Of a stretch of 64,000 nucleotides of DNA, positions 1 through 12,143 are shown one piece after another. The notes beneath the pieces are model-generated. The model was not told the origin of the DNA. It worked only from the letters and a program-made list of their open reading frames with translations, and made no database searches. A program made the position numbers and the translations under genes. Source of the stretch: Chiua virens. Taxonomy: Eukaryota; Basidiomycota; Agaricomycetes; Boletales; Boletaceae. Numbering within the stretch: position 1 is the stretch's first letter; each line of letters starts with the position of its first letter. Where the stretch lies: contig JAHNUO010000017.1 in assembly GCA_019787685.1 (NCBI GenBank), positions 248,001 through 312,000 of the forward strand, written 5' to 3'.

Positions 1-3000
1 AGTGCACACAGAACTTCGGTGTTGGTCACATTCGCCTCGGAGAGAGCTTGTGCTGCTTCTGCACAAAGAAGAGCTGGGGTTCCTGAAGTGTGCAATTAGA
101 ATATAACTCGAGAGATCTAACAAGTCACTTACCGTCGTCTTTTGAATAAGGAAAACCGTCATAGCGCCCACTCAGCAATGTAATGCTTGAGATCGGCACC
201 TTCAAATCATCTAAGCGCTTCCAAATAGTCGTGCTCGCGGCCTCCAACACATCCTCTTTGAGTGCCCAGGTGATGTCCCGTGAGTTAACCTCCGTGCGGT
301 GCTCATTAGGGAGATATTCAGAGGCGGCGACAACACTTGGGTTCACTGGCTCAGTGAGTGAGCCTTGCACGCTGAGCTCAATGACTTTTCGAGTCGAAAC
401 GTTGGCCTTGGGAACGGGGGATAGAGATTTGAGGTAACCGCCAGTCCAAACCCACATGTTCATGGAAGTCTCCAAGTCGACCACCGGCACGTGGTGGAGA
501 AGTAAGAGGTCACCACTAATCTTCACTTTTGCAGCGGGTGAACGGAGAGTATCGACATTGATCCCTGTTCGTGGAACGCCATTTTCCACGATTGATGTGG
601 AACGAAGAAAAGCGAGTGCGGTCGTTTGATCATTGAGCCGAATGAGAGTGAGGAACGGGCTACCAGCAACAAAGATCGACTCGGCATCATCTGGCGAAGA
701 AATATCTTCAGTCCGATGAATCTTTTTGACAGATGTGAAGCCTCTAACGCGACGCAGCCGGTCGTGTGACTTGCCCTTGAACGAGCTGTTGAAGTAGATC
801 CGACAGAACGATGCCTTGTGTACATATTTGCCCTCCACAGCCAGAAAGTCATTGGGCCGAATACCAGGTCCAGTGGGTAACGGTGGCATGGAGGGCTCCA
901 AGTTCTGAACAATGCTGCATGTGGATTCCGAAGTCGAATCATTGATAGTGAGGGACTCGAGTTGCTCCTCAAGATCAAGGATTGGGTTCTCATCGGCAAT
1001 CTCAAGGTTTTCATTGGTGGCGACGCCCGGGACGGAACCCTTGACACTCGCAGATTCAGGGGGAGTAAAGGTAACCTGAATACTTGTATCCTCATCCTCA
1101 TCTTCGGTGATCCCGGGATATAGTCCTGCCCCAAAGACACGAAGCATGTCCACGTTCGGGTTGGAAAAAATCCCTTCATAGTCGAACTCTTCGGTATATG
1201 TCGGAGACCCTGAAAGGAGGGAGATCGCCACGTCACGACCGCTAAGCCAGCAGGCACGTAGATTAACATTGTGACTGAGTATGTCCCCAGACCACATGTC
1301 TCGATGAATGTGGTCTAAGTGTTCCGTTCGTGAGAGATTCAGGCGTCGGTGTCCATGTCGAAGGTCAGGGTTGCGTGAGTACACTCCACCAATGTCTCGG
1401 GCAGCACGTAAGCGGTCTATTGCCTGCTTGTAGTTCAGCGCGCTGTTATGACCCCCACACATACGGAGAAAAGCAAACAAGAGTTTGATAGCGTCATCCC
1501 CAACATCGAGAAGAAAGAATGGCTGCGAAGCATCGAGGCGTTGTTGTTTGGCGATACAAAATATGACATTCTTGACGAGTGTCTGGGAGTCGTAGTAAAG
1601 TTGATTTGGCATAAACGACCGTCGATGGCCACGGTAAAATGTGAACAGCAGGTGGGCAAAGGTGCTCAGATGAACAACTTGTTGCGTCAGGGAAAGGCTC
1701 GGGTTGACGAATGGTTCAAGGAGATTGTGAAAGAGGTCCCCTAACATCCGGAGAGTCTCAAAATCGATGTAGGCTTCGATATTTGGATCTTGACAAGGTG
1801 GGGTGTATGGTGGCTTTGTCGGGTCAATACGGCCCAGTTTTATAATGGCACGCATGAGTTCAATGGCTCGGGGAACGTCTTGAGGATCATCTGGGTACAA
1901 CAATCTTTTTGCCTTTTCATTGTCGCAGTCGTCTAGCCAGGTCAAGTAGCGCTCAAGCTTCGTCGAATCCATCCGTCGCCCATTTCCGAGTACCATGCCA
2001 TTGGAGGATCGAAGCATCGTACAAAATCCTAAAGCCATATTGAGTAAAAGGTGCCCAAAGTGACGAGAAAGTCTTACGCTTGAATATGTGCTTGTAGTCG
2101 AAGTCAAGTGTGATTGACTCCCTTCCAGTGTAGAGGTTGAGACCAGGTATATCCGCCAATATGCCATAAAGAGGAGAAGACTCGTCAAGCATAGTGTGAA
2201 CAAAAGTGCGGTGACCAGCCTTGCGCCGAGTAGAATCACCGTCAGTGGCAAAGGACCACAAAGGACCAACAGTTTTATCGGCGCCGTTGGTCATCCAAGC
2301 ATCAATCAACATATTGATAAGCTTTTCCCAGTCGGTGTAGTCCTCTTCCTTGCATGAAGGTGCAGCAAGCAACGGGTATGTTTCATCTTCTCCAAAGAGA
2401 TGGACAACAGTGACCGTCATCTCTTTTCCCAGATGAACTTGACCAGAGTCAAGTTTGGAGGCGATCTGGACAGCGGAGTCATATGTATTGAGGATTGGGT
2501 CGATGACATGTGAATGTTTCCAGCAAAGTCCACCTACACCGTTCTCCGAGGGAAAAAAAACCACAGCCTCTTCGAGCGCAATCTCGTCAGTGAGAATACT
2601 GACTCCTCGAGGCCTCTGGAGACCAGCATGAGCACGAGGCCCAACAATGACATTGAGGATATTCGCTGAGATTGTATCCAGAACGATTGGGCCAATTGTG
2701 GGAGCAATGGTAACAAAAGAGAGGCGGGTGCGAAGGGTGCGGAGAGATGGAATTGACATGCGTCGATTGAGTGCATAAAGGAGATTTGCACCTCCAATAC
2801 GGTACACAAGAAGCACGAGGTCATAGGCATCGTTGCTGTATCCACGTGGCTTGTAGCCCTTTTCAAGGGCTTCCTCGATGCGTCGGATGATGGTATTGAT
2901 GCCAGCACCGTTCTTGATCTGAATTTGAAGTATTCGTTGAAGCCATGGAACATCCGTTTGAGATATTGCCATGAGAAGCGCCGAGTGACTGTTGATGGTA

Positions 3001-4204
3001 CTGAGCTTGTTGCTAATTGAGCGGGCATCGTTGAGCGACTAAAACAATGCTAAGCAGCTGGAATGTCATATGAAAACAGATTTCTTACCTTCAGCTTCCA
3101 CCGTTCAAGTTCTTTCGAGTGCTCATCAACCATTTGAGAAAGTTGAAGGACATTCTTGAGTGAGCGCCTCGTGCGAGGCTGGTAGAGAGGGATCAACTTC
3201 CCAAGCTCGTCTAGAGCTGGACCAAGAGCGACACAGGCAGGACAACTGTTGCTGGTATCTAGAACAAAACGAGTACAATCCAAGGAGCGGGCATAGGCTT
3301 GACCATCAAGGATATTGAACGTATACGGAAGTTCGTCTGGTCTGCCATGTAACGTACGTAGCCACGGCAAGCTAACCTGGATGTTGGAATTGGGAGCGAG
3401 GTCCCACTGAAAGGGTAACCCATGGCAAGGTGGATGGAGAGGTGGAATATATACTGTCGGGTTTGAGTGGGAACCAGAGTCAGATATGGTGGATGAACTG
3501 TGAACACGATGTTTGGTTAGCACTCAATGGGAAGGATTTGAAAGGCTTACCTAGTAACGGAGACTGGTGAGTTAGATGACTCGGATTCAGAAAATGAGGA
3601 AGAAGGCGAGGGACAAGATGCGGATGTGGAAGAGTCTGGTGCAGAATTAAGACATTGCTGTCTGAGAATTAATTGCGTATTGCTTCCTTCGTTGCGTGCA
3701 TGCTGTGCTGTACAAGACTTGTGACGATAATGATTGCTGAGAACAGTGAAGTGACCTGCGACCAAGAGAGAAAATGAAATGGAGATGCTGGATTTGATGA
3801 AGATGTGGCAATGTGGACAGAGAAAGGCATGGAATCCATCGATGGGTGAAACAGTGAGAATGCTATGATGATACAATGTCATGAATGCAGCAGGAGAGCC
3901 AGTGTCAAGAAGATGCGATATTTGTTCTTGTGAGAGTTGGTTTGATGAATGCTGGAGAGACTAGCAAATGGGTCGACTCGGAGGTTGGCGAGGACAAGAT
4001 TGGTGGGAAGTAACTTACATACATGGAGCCCGAGACTGCCTCATGGTCGCTTGTGGGCTTATCAGAGTCGTTTAATGTCCGGGGATGTGGCGGTGGCGGC
4101 ATTAAAGATAAAGGTGCCAGTGTGGGGTCGGATGAGGGCCATAATTGAGGTGTTGAAGATGCGATCCAGCGTGAATAATTATCTGATCTAGTAGAGAAGG
4201 ACAT
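1..4204 (-). CDS. Large multi-exon protein of an expanded agaricomycete family, probably transposon-derived; 3' end outside window
   Basis: The chain of exons runs leftwards from an ATG at 4204. Exons can be joined in frame at a donor after 'GSMY' (about 4012), exon 2 about 3959-3549, exon 3 about 3510-3080, a long exon about 3030-2088, and exon about 2033-128. A last exon begins near 87 and leaves the window. Near residues 100-130 there is a CPHC..HYRHKSC cluster that could bind zinc. The central part carries 'FATDGDSTRR' and then 'LDFDYKHIFKR' split by an intron, followed by an 'NGRRMDSTKLERYL' block. From memory, agaricomycete genomes carry many copies of this family. The conserved D, K and H residues resemble an RNase-H-like transposase core, possibly P-element-like, but that is inference. 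No internal stop was seen. The C-terminal half has an acidic linker and is poorly conserved. Its product has no established function that I know of. Confidence 0.6.
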
Positions 4205-5350
4205 TGATACATAGTCTAGGTGGTCTGGAAAGAGGGTGGAAGTGAAGGTGAAAGAGAGACGCGACCTGTTTATTTAGACGCGTCGACGCATTTTGGGAAT
4301 CAACGATCAGTTAATATGCCTCAATTTGGAAAAGATATGAGGTGTTCACAAAGTTGAGATTGCAGGATAAGAAGAACATTTTATTGAAAAGTAAATACAT
4401 GGTTTGATGTATCATACATGGTTTTGGGTCCCTTTTATAAGAGAAGAAGAGGCAGAAATGTGTTCTGTGGGCGCTAGACACAAACTCGCTGAAATTGCTG
4501 CAATAACCTCGTGATTACTCGAAAAGGCAAAAATCAAGGACCCCAGGCACTCACAAGCGTAGGGACATAACGGGAGTGGGTGTTCGGAAGTCGCCGAACG
4601 CACGCCTCTTGGTTCACTGACTCAGTTCCTGTGTCACGCAGCAGTTGCGTTCACCCCGAGGAGATATCACACACTACCATTAACATCGGGCGAACATCAC
4701 CGACCCTTAAACACAAGCACTCCATGTAACCAGCGCAACACTATCATACGGCCAGGATCTCAAATGTATCTGCCCAATTTAATTGATAAGGAGGTTATCA
4801 GTGTACTTCATAATCATCGTTTTGTTCTAGTTGTTACGGTTTATCTTGCAGTGAACGACGCGTGACGTCAGTCACACGCACAGCTGCCGCCAAGTACGAT
4901 GTTACAGGTTCGTACTTGCAGTCTAGCCCTGCTCTGCCCTGACCGTGTCGCTGAAACGCTGATACTGGAGTCACGACGCTACGCTGATGGTAGACGCATG
5001 ACACATCTAGTACTTCTGACATGATCGCTGTCGGCCTAGTTCGCATACAGATATTGAAGTCCATGACTTACTTATTTCTATACCAATGCCAACCACTTGG
5101 GTACAGAACCTGATTCGTCCATCTCCCTCATTTGAAATTTCATCATCTTCCCGTTCCGGTTGCGCCCATAGAGGGGGTTATGGTGAGATCAGCTGAATTC
5201 AAACGGTAGTACTATCATAGCCCTTGGAAAGTCGAGATATATCTGCCATGTACGTCCAAGGAGTAAGGATGTCATATAGGTCGCTCTCGCACTCTTGGAT
5301 GAGGATATTACTGCCCGAAAAAATCAGTAGTCGTCTGGAGGGACGTTGGA
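4205..5350. other. Intergenic stretch without a recognisable gene
   Basis: No reading frame here has recognisable protein content. The right part borders the hairpin cluster at 5351-5496. It may hold the 5' flank of the gene to the left and the 3' flank of the Plavaka transposon to the right. Confidence 0.5.
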
Positions 5351-5496
5351 GCACGGACTACCAAATCCGTGCCGGCCGGGACACAGCACTGACATCAGGA
5401 GAATCTAAAGTCCCCGGTATTAGGGTCAACGAATGTATCAGCCCGATATACATTCCTAAGGGACGATAAGTCCCTTACTAGGGTATTCCATACCCT
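5351..5496. repeat. Cluster of four perfect short inverted repeats (hairpins)
   Basis: Four small palindromes lie in 146 bp. GCACGGA 5351-5357 pairs with TCCGTGC 5366-5372. GAATGTAT 5431-5438 pairs with ATACATTC 5448-5455. AAGGGAC 5458-5464 pairs with GTCCCTT 5470-5476. AGGGTAT 5480-5486 pairs with ATACCCT 5490-5496. The last three are almost back to back. They lie downstream of the Plavaka transposase stop, so they could be subterminal or terminal sequence of that element. This is inference, since I found no matching array on its other side. Confidence 0.55.
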
Positions 5497-5925
5497 TTAT
5501 AGACGGGAGATGTCTGGGCAGTTAGAAAAATTAATACATCATTAGCTATCTGGTTTATGGAACAATGTAACACTATTATGGTTTTTCCGTGCAGTTTGTA
5601 AGACTGATGTCGTTTGTTCACAGACAGGAGCGCTCGCAGCATCTGTATCCTACGCAGTAATGAGTGCCGTTGAAATATCTGTTGTCCCACTCTGGTATAC
5701 ATTCAGAAACTACGTCATCTGTGGCATGACTGCATTAGTCTGCATAGTGCTATCTAACTGACATTGTTGGGGGAGCCGCAACTACCTAGCCTGCTTTGAT
5801 CGGTATTGTAGCCAGTACCTCGTCTGTAATCTGTAGGACAATTTTGTCATGTATGTCGTCCGCCATGTGCGCTTCGCATCATTATCATATTAGCTGGTTG
5901 GTCCGAGTTGCCATAGCATAGTAAT

Positions 5926-8900
5926 CTAGAAATCAGGATAGTCCGAGTCTTCCTCGCTGTCATAATTCTCAAACCTGCCGTCCTCATCCTCCGAGTCTTC
6001 TCCTCCCTCACCCTCGCCATTACCCTCATCCTCATCGACTTCTTCATCATCGACTTCATCATCCAATCCATTGTGATCGTCGCCTGTTGCCGCTTCTGCC
6101 TCAGACTCCATATCGGCCTCCAGCATCTCCACATCTTCAAGTTCATCATCAAACATGTCATTAGTTTCCTCAAACAAACCTTCTCAGGCCCGATTTTGCA
6201 TGAGGGTGAGGTGCCTGACCCCTATCCCCGCAAATCTGGCAAACATGTCACGGTCGGCAAAGCTGCTTTCGTCATTAGAATGTAAATTAGTGTAGAATAA
6301 TAAGACTTACATATTAACGTAGAACGCTGCCCAGTCATCCATTTCTCCTTGTTGTCTTGCTAGTGAGCAACCCGGCGCCAGCAGTTCATTGGTCCTACCC
6401 TCGGAAAATGTTGGGATCAAATGACATCTGCGAAGGATCAACGACAGATCCAAGAAGCCAAAGGGGAGACTATCTGGTCGATCAGGAACAAAGCCGACCT
6501 TCGGTAGACGGGCTTCCTTAAATCCCCACTTATGTTCGGGATCGATGCCAAGCCAACGGACCCAAAGTACTTCCATATTCTCCCAACGAATCGCCCCTTC
6601 GTGATGGAACGACACCATGAGATGGAACGCCATGAGGACTTGAGCGTACCAGTAAGGGTGTGCATCATCTCTGGACGTTGTCATCACAGCCTGCAACGAC
6701 TTCACTCGGATCGTGTCATGGTCTCGACGAACATTGTAGGTCGTGTAGTTGATGCGCAGTAGCTTGGAACTGACAACTCGGTCCATGTTTACCAGTCGGA
6801 TTGCGTTGTGCTGCTCTGACGTGAATTCTCGCTCGTCTCCATCGAATTCAAGACCCAGTAACCTAGACAGGAGGTGATCCTTGAGAAGTGGCATGAAGTT
6901 CTGTATCCTCCTATGAGATTGTTGGAGCCACGGTCGTGGCGGGGCTCACCTTTATGGCGGGGTCTCCCCTGTTTTCGTGGAGGAGTTGCACGAGATTGAA
7001 TACATTATCTCTTTGCGCTCTATTGGTCATGTAGTGGTGCATTAGCGGCACCGCGTCTGGTACTTCATCTTCGTCCATTGCATTGGTTATCTCATGCTGT
7101 CGACGGAGAATTGTCTGGCACCTTTCCTGTTTCCCAAAATGCTCCTCAATAGCCTTCTTGTTTGAGTTCCCATAAATGTGTTTGATCATTTTGTGAGATC
7201 GCTCTCCCTGGATCTGACTCGTCATCAGCTTGGTATGGAGATGAAGAAATACTCACTACTTGAGTTGTATACAGATCGGTGGGGCCGAATCTCTCGATCA
7301 TCAAGCCATAGTCGCCCAGCGAGTGGAACTTGTACGTGTTGATGTTGAGTGTTTTTCTGAGGGAGGATGCGGTCGCGGGGTTTCTGCGTCTACCAGATTC
7401 GAGATCTGCAAACTCCCTTCTCTGTCTTCGGGCAGATTCTTGGGGGAGTTCTTTTGTATCGAAGGTGGCACAAGTGACCTTCTGAAAGAGACATACTTGC
7501 GTCCCAAGCCCCCAAAGAGCATGACGCAGGAGACTGAGCATGTCCTTGGTGTGCAATCTAAGTTTCGCTAGGGCATGCCATTCCGCCATCCGGAATAGAA
7601 GCGTTTGAACTATCTCCCCATGCACAGGGGGAAGTAACCCTTCGAATGCTGGGATAGCACACTGTAACAATCCCGTCAGCAAGCCTGTGGGTGTTCAGGG
7701 AATCAATTAAGTGTGACCTGTAGGACATCTTCAAAAAACCTCGCTGGTTGCTGGGTAGTATCAACAACATTTTCGGGGAAAGGCCGAATGGCATCGCTGA
7801 AAGATGGTACCGCGGAATATCTTTGGTGACATTGGCTCATCTATAATCATCGATATACAATGAATCCTTCACCTTTGGTTCAAAAGATTGAGTCACTTGG
7901 GGTCGCATGCGTAGAGGATGCGTAGCAAGTGTTTCAAAATCGTTTTGAGCAGTCCTAGCTCAAATTCGTGCAGTGGATCGACTACTAGATTGGGATAGAT
8001 GTAGAATCCTAGAGGTCTGAGACGTTCGTTGAATGCATTCTAGAACTATCAATTAGCTTTACGCTCGGTATGAGGATATGTACTTACCAATGTTGGAACA
8101 AGCGATGTGGGCTTCAGTATGCGCTCCACCACAATACTCTTGAGGGATTTGCCCAATATATACAGGGATCGCCGGGCAATTTGCACCATGCGCTCTAAAT
8201 AGACACGAGCATGTGTCAACCTAAATGAGAGGTCGCAGAGAAAACCAAGCCGATGGAAATTCTCCTTGGGCATCAGACATCGAGGACATGGGCATAACCC
8301 TTTGTCTTGGATCGTTGCTAGGAGAACCCTGTCACGGCATTGAACATATATAAAAAGATTCAGCTAGCAGTCAAACAACTCACTTTTCGGGATAGTCTGC
8401 AGAGTAAGTGAAAATTCGCGGGTATACTCGCCTCTGGACTCCATTGAAACACTGGACCACTATACCATTTCGGTATGCTTCTACGAAGTCAGCGTCCAAA
8501 AGTACTTTCCATATAGCGTGTACCAGTTCCCGTTTGCAGTGTGTGAGCAAGTCGCTCTTGTTCCGGCCGGTTGCAATGCTGGAGATAAACTGATTGATGA
8601 ATTGTGGGAGCTGCGACATGGTTCAGATAAACGTCAAGAAAATGTTGAACCGAAGGTTAGTGGATTCACCTTCGGTATGAACACAATAGGATGACAGGAT
8701 GTTCCATCATCCCTGTCCCGATAATACTTCGACAAATTCCCAAAAAACAGGTATATTGGCCATGCTGATGCGTGTCCGAACTGTGCCAGTTGGGTTGAGT
8801 CCGACCAGAACATCATTCCTGCAATCACCCTCTCCAGTTTACAGCCGTCTGTCCGTCGCTGCTTCTGGATTTCGTCTTGTGCTTCGTTCCATGCATCAGA

Positions 8901-10203
8901 GGTGTACAGTTCATTGTATACGAGTTGATCTTCTCCTGTGTGTGGATTTCGCCAGACCTTTTGGAATGTCACTGCTACTGCTACACCTTCATGGGTTATC
9001 TGAGCATACCTTTCTGAACGGAGTGAGGTGGAATCTTTTAGCAGAGGGTTCTGCAAACGCAGCGTGGATAACGTCGAGTAATGGCCGATAAAATAGCCCT
9101 TCGATGGTGAACGTGCGCCTGTTTCCGGATAGATTCCTCTCCCTAGTAGGCACGACTTCGTCCACATTGGTCTGTTTCCACTGGTCCTGGGCAAACAACT
9201 CGTGATGTACTTCACCTTGGCCCGCATCCAAGTCCATGGTGGCCGTCCGTGCATCAAATCCGGCTAGATGTTCGGGGTCGAAGTCGGGGGCCTGAATCAC
9301 CTCTCGGACCAGTTGGGTTACCTCCGCAGCCGACTTTTTATTGCTACCACTGTATACCCAATTCATCAGCCGCCATGTCGTCATGTTGGGCCAGGGCCAT
9401 GGTGGAGCACGATCTTCTCGGTATGGAGGTTGTGGAGGTAAAGTTGTGGTAGGGTCCCTGTTGGTGAGATCTAAGGGAGATATGAAGGAATCAGGATCGT
9501 GGCTTGGTTGGTGGTGGTATCCATGCCATATTCCGAATGAGTTGAGTTGTGTCCGGAAAGAGTCAAAAACATGAAGTATCACACGATGGAACATTGTGTG
9601 GGGCGGCTGAGGTGTACTGGTGGAAATTGGGGGTTCAGGAAACTGGTCTCGGTGCCTCGGGGGCAATCTGCGAGTGTGGAGACCGAGAGGTGAAGGGTCG
9701 GTAGTGGATTGGGAATCAGGTTGGTTGCCAGACACAGGGAGGCTTTGCCCTTTGTAGTCCCGTTCGTGCGTCAACAGTGAAGATTGGGCGAACACCCGCG
9801 TCGCTTGGACGGGCTTGGACGCACTGGGGGAGGAGTGGGTCGTACTCGGAGGCAGGAGATGAGGGTCAAGTCGAGGCTAGGCGGATGAGCTCAGTTCATG
9901 TTTACACTTCTGGCATAGTAATTTGTACTCACCTCCAAGTCCCTCGTCACGTACTGTACAGAACATGTATCATCTGCAGGATCAAACTGATGCCATTTTA
10001 ATTAAATTGAAGATCAATACTAAGAGATAAAAACAGACTTTGTCTGATGTTCTCCCTCGTTTTTCAGGGAGGTTCAAAGTGGTGTTCAGCCTTGCTAGTC
10101 GCTTTGCATGTTCGGCTTGATATGTCACACAACCCGAGCGATGCTGGTTGAGTCCTCTTTGAGAGGAAAATGAATGCAGGCAATCCTGCCCGCATTTGAA
10201 CAT
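5926..10203 (-). pseudogene. Plavaka-type DNA transposase, nearly intact, one nonsense codon near the C-terminus
   Basis: Transposase of the Plavaka group (fungal DNA transposons with an RNase-H-fold catalytic domain). The chosen ATG at 10203 starts a C2H2-like head, 'FKCGQDC..SFSSQRGLNQH', at residues 2-25. Then come a 'TWRLMNWVYSGSNKKS' block (about 9360), 'FHLTPFRK' spliced to 'VWRNPHTGEDQLVYNELY' (about 8960), the core 'MFWSDSTQLAQFGHASAWP' (about 8790), 'LVVDPLHEFELG' (about 7990), 'AEWHALAKLRLHT' (about 7580), 'INYTTYNVRRDHDTI' (about 6740) and 'FVPDRPDSLPFGFLDLS' (about 6470). An acidic D/E-rich tail ends at 5926. Most junctions have clean GT..AG introns of about 50-70 bp. An in-frame TGA at 6184-6186 stands where CGA would keep the frame open, so only the acidic tail is lost. 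The element's terminal repeats were not located. The region 9800-10010 between the finger exon and the next exon is not fully resolved. Confidence 0.85.
6184..6186 (-). other. Premature TGA in the Plavaka transposase
   Basis: The codon order is GCC-TGA-GAA in the same frame as the flanking coding sequence. A single C-to-T change in a CGA arginine codon explains it. It cuts off about 86 residues, most of them the acidic tail. Confidence 0.65.
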
Positions 10204-10727
10204 GAGCGTGAGTACTAGCACTATTAATGTGCTGATAAAAAGAGTGAGGGTGCAGGGGTGCATGTGGTGTCCACTACAGGATTAACGACTTGAACGGAGG
10301 ATAGGTTATATCTTGCACCCTCAGGCTGGATGATCAAGACAGGGCACTGGTCAGCACATGTCCGAGTCAAGCCTCGCGATCACCCTCTTTTCACTTACCG
10401 AAATGAGCAGCACTACTACCAACCTATCTTTACCCACCCCAATGCCACTTAGTCACAGACTAAACATCGTTGCGAAAACTTTAACTCTGCTCCGAGTCAT
10501 CATGTCAGGTGAGTGTGGGATTGAAGCAGAACAAGAACTTATCTTTGAAGGAAGTGTTGTTTGGTTCCACTAGGGCATCGGGAACTGTAAGGAAAAAGTG
10601 TACTTTGACTCGGACTTCGCAACGTGAATGTGCGTATCGAAGGGGTTGATGCTGTTTGGATGTGAAAAGAGATTACATTGGCCTGGGTATCGTGAAACAA
10701 AGTAGGGGGTTACAAGACACTCTTCTG
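10204..10727. other. Spacer between the Plavaka element and the split pseudogene
   Basis: About 520 bp with no recognisable coding content. The 5' terminus of the Plavaka element should lie here, but I could not identify a terminal inverted repeat by eye. Confidence 0.4.
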
Positions 10728-11683
10728 TTAATGAAACTTGATCGGGAATATATGGGGGACAATTGGGGGGCGTGAGTAATACTCGTAGAATGTTTTTACA
10801 TAAAAGTGGGCCACACGCAAAACCAGGTCCTGCTCGTGGACTCGACGTTCGTTGTTCGAAGAGAAATTACACAGGGTTTGGTGAAAAGAAGGGTGAGTGT
10901 TAGGCCATCCAGCGAGGAGCACACACAAGCGAGACAGGTAATCTCGATCGTCCTCAATGGCGTCTGTCAGGCCCACCTTACCACATCATTCAGGGAGTGG
11001 CTGATCTCTGAACGATGGATTGAAGCACATCAGGAATGCATGATCCTTTTCTCGTTCGCGGGGATACTTTTTCCAAAGATCGGGAACGATGAGACGGTTG
11101 AGGGCATGCAACTCGCAGCGGAAACCAATTTCGTAAATCTCCCATAAAATGGCCTGCACGAGGCGAGGAGGTGGGTTTGTGAGGGTCTCGAAACTAATTT
11201 CTAGATCTCGCCAATAAACTTGCTTTTTATTTGCATGGACTGAGCCTTGTGTCAGGCTTGCGCATTCCACGCCGAATACTTCCAATGCAGCCAGTCTGCG
11301 AGATTGTGACTTGGTGTGTGCATGTCCATCCACATTCTTGAGGGGCAACAAGGGTCCACTACCAAGGATATCTCACCACATCTGCGGCGAGGGTAAACGG
11401 GATGCGGGCTCAGAGTCGAGGAGAATGAGCCAGATATGCCAGATCGAGAGCCAGTTGATTAACAGCGTCTGTCGGCGTTCTGCCGATTGCCCTGTTATTA
11501 GCAAGGGTGGCTCCAGGACAGCATACCCTCGGTCAACTTGCTTGGACGAGTCTCAACGAGGTCCCTTGCCAACACGCTTCATGGCAGACGCCCATGAATG
11601 CATAGGAGACGGCATCTCAGGCACGGCAAGATCGATCCATTTGTTGCGTGAGGGTTCAGCGGTGGATTTGGGGGATAATACAT
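10728..11683 (-). pseudogene. 3' part of an agaricomycete hypothetical gene, separated from its 5' part by a copia insertion
   Basis: This is the second half of the gene whose first half lies at 18,640-19,576. The reading frame continues in the correct phase after the acceptor at 11,684, giving 'NKWIDLAVPEMPSPMHSW', then 'QSAERRQTLLINWL', 'RLVQAILWEIYEIGFRCELHALNRL' and 'VLRVAHFYVKTFYEYY'. From memory these blocks fit a family common in agaricomycetes that has no named function. In-frame TGA codons lie at 11,553-11,555, 11,373-11,375 and 10,986-10,988. The first two stand where CGA would restore the frame; the third could have been CGA or TGG. The gene is therefore dead even apart from the insertion. 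Confidence 0.75.
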
Positions 11684-11709
11684 CTGCAATTCAGATCAGA
11701 TAAAAAAAA

Positions 11710-11714
11710 GAATG
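11710..11714. repeat. Target-site duplication GAATG, left copy
   Basis: GAATG lies directly before the TGTTAG start of the left LTR and is repeated at 18,614-18,618 after the right LTR. A 5-bp duplication is usual for copia integrases. Confidence 0.95.
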
Positions 11715-12082
11715 TGTTAGAACAGACCGGATCCATAGGACCCGGTTGTCCCGAGGGCAGAGTCACTGCTCTGGTAACTTACCTGATGGTGAAGCTCAAG
11801 ACAATATTGTGGAGGATGGAGAGAGAGAAGATTATTATTCTGTATATACAGTAGAACATGTTTATATATCTACTGTAATGCTATGCTGTACCTGTAGTGA
11901 GGAGTAATGGTATTGCATTGATGATTGTAACTAATTGTATTGTAGTGCCTAAGGTACTACAATAAGTCTATAGTTGTTCCGGTACTTCCAGAGCATGGGA
12001 AACTCGGAACTTCCGGAAGCGGAAGCCTCGGAAGCGCGGGAACTACCCGGAACGGTCGGAACAGTTTATACATATTCCAACA
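11715..12082 (-). repeat. Left LTR (3' LTR of the minus-strand copia)
   Basis: It begins TGTTAGAACAG and ends TATTCCAACA, so it has the usual TG..CA ends. Compared base by base with the right LTR it differs at three sites only: 11,975, 11,980 and 12,038. Each is a CpG versus TpG or CpA difference. The half towards position 12,082 is dense in CGGAA/TTCCG pentamers. Confidence 0.97.
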
Positions 12083-12096
12083 CTCCCCCTTGCCTT
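12083..12096 (-). promoter_or_regulatory. Polypurine tract of the copia element
   Basis: On the minus strand AAGGCAAGGGGGAG stands directly before the 3' LTR. This is the expected place for the plus-strand primer of reverse transcription. Confidence 0.85.
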
Positions 12097-12143
12097 GTGT
12101 ACACAGACACTTCAGGCATCAGAAAGGACTTTCGCACAAGCTG

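Noticed and set aside
5926..6177. Acidic D/E-rich frame as a separate small gene
   Set aside because: It continues the Plavaka transposase frame past a single CGA-to-TGA change and matches the acidic tail expected there.
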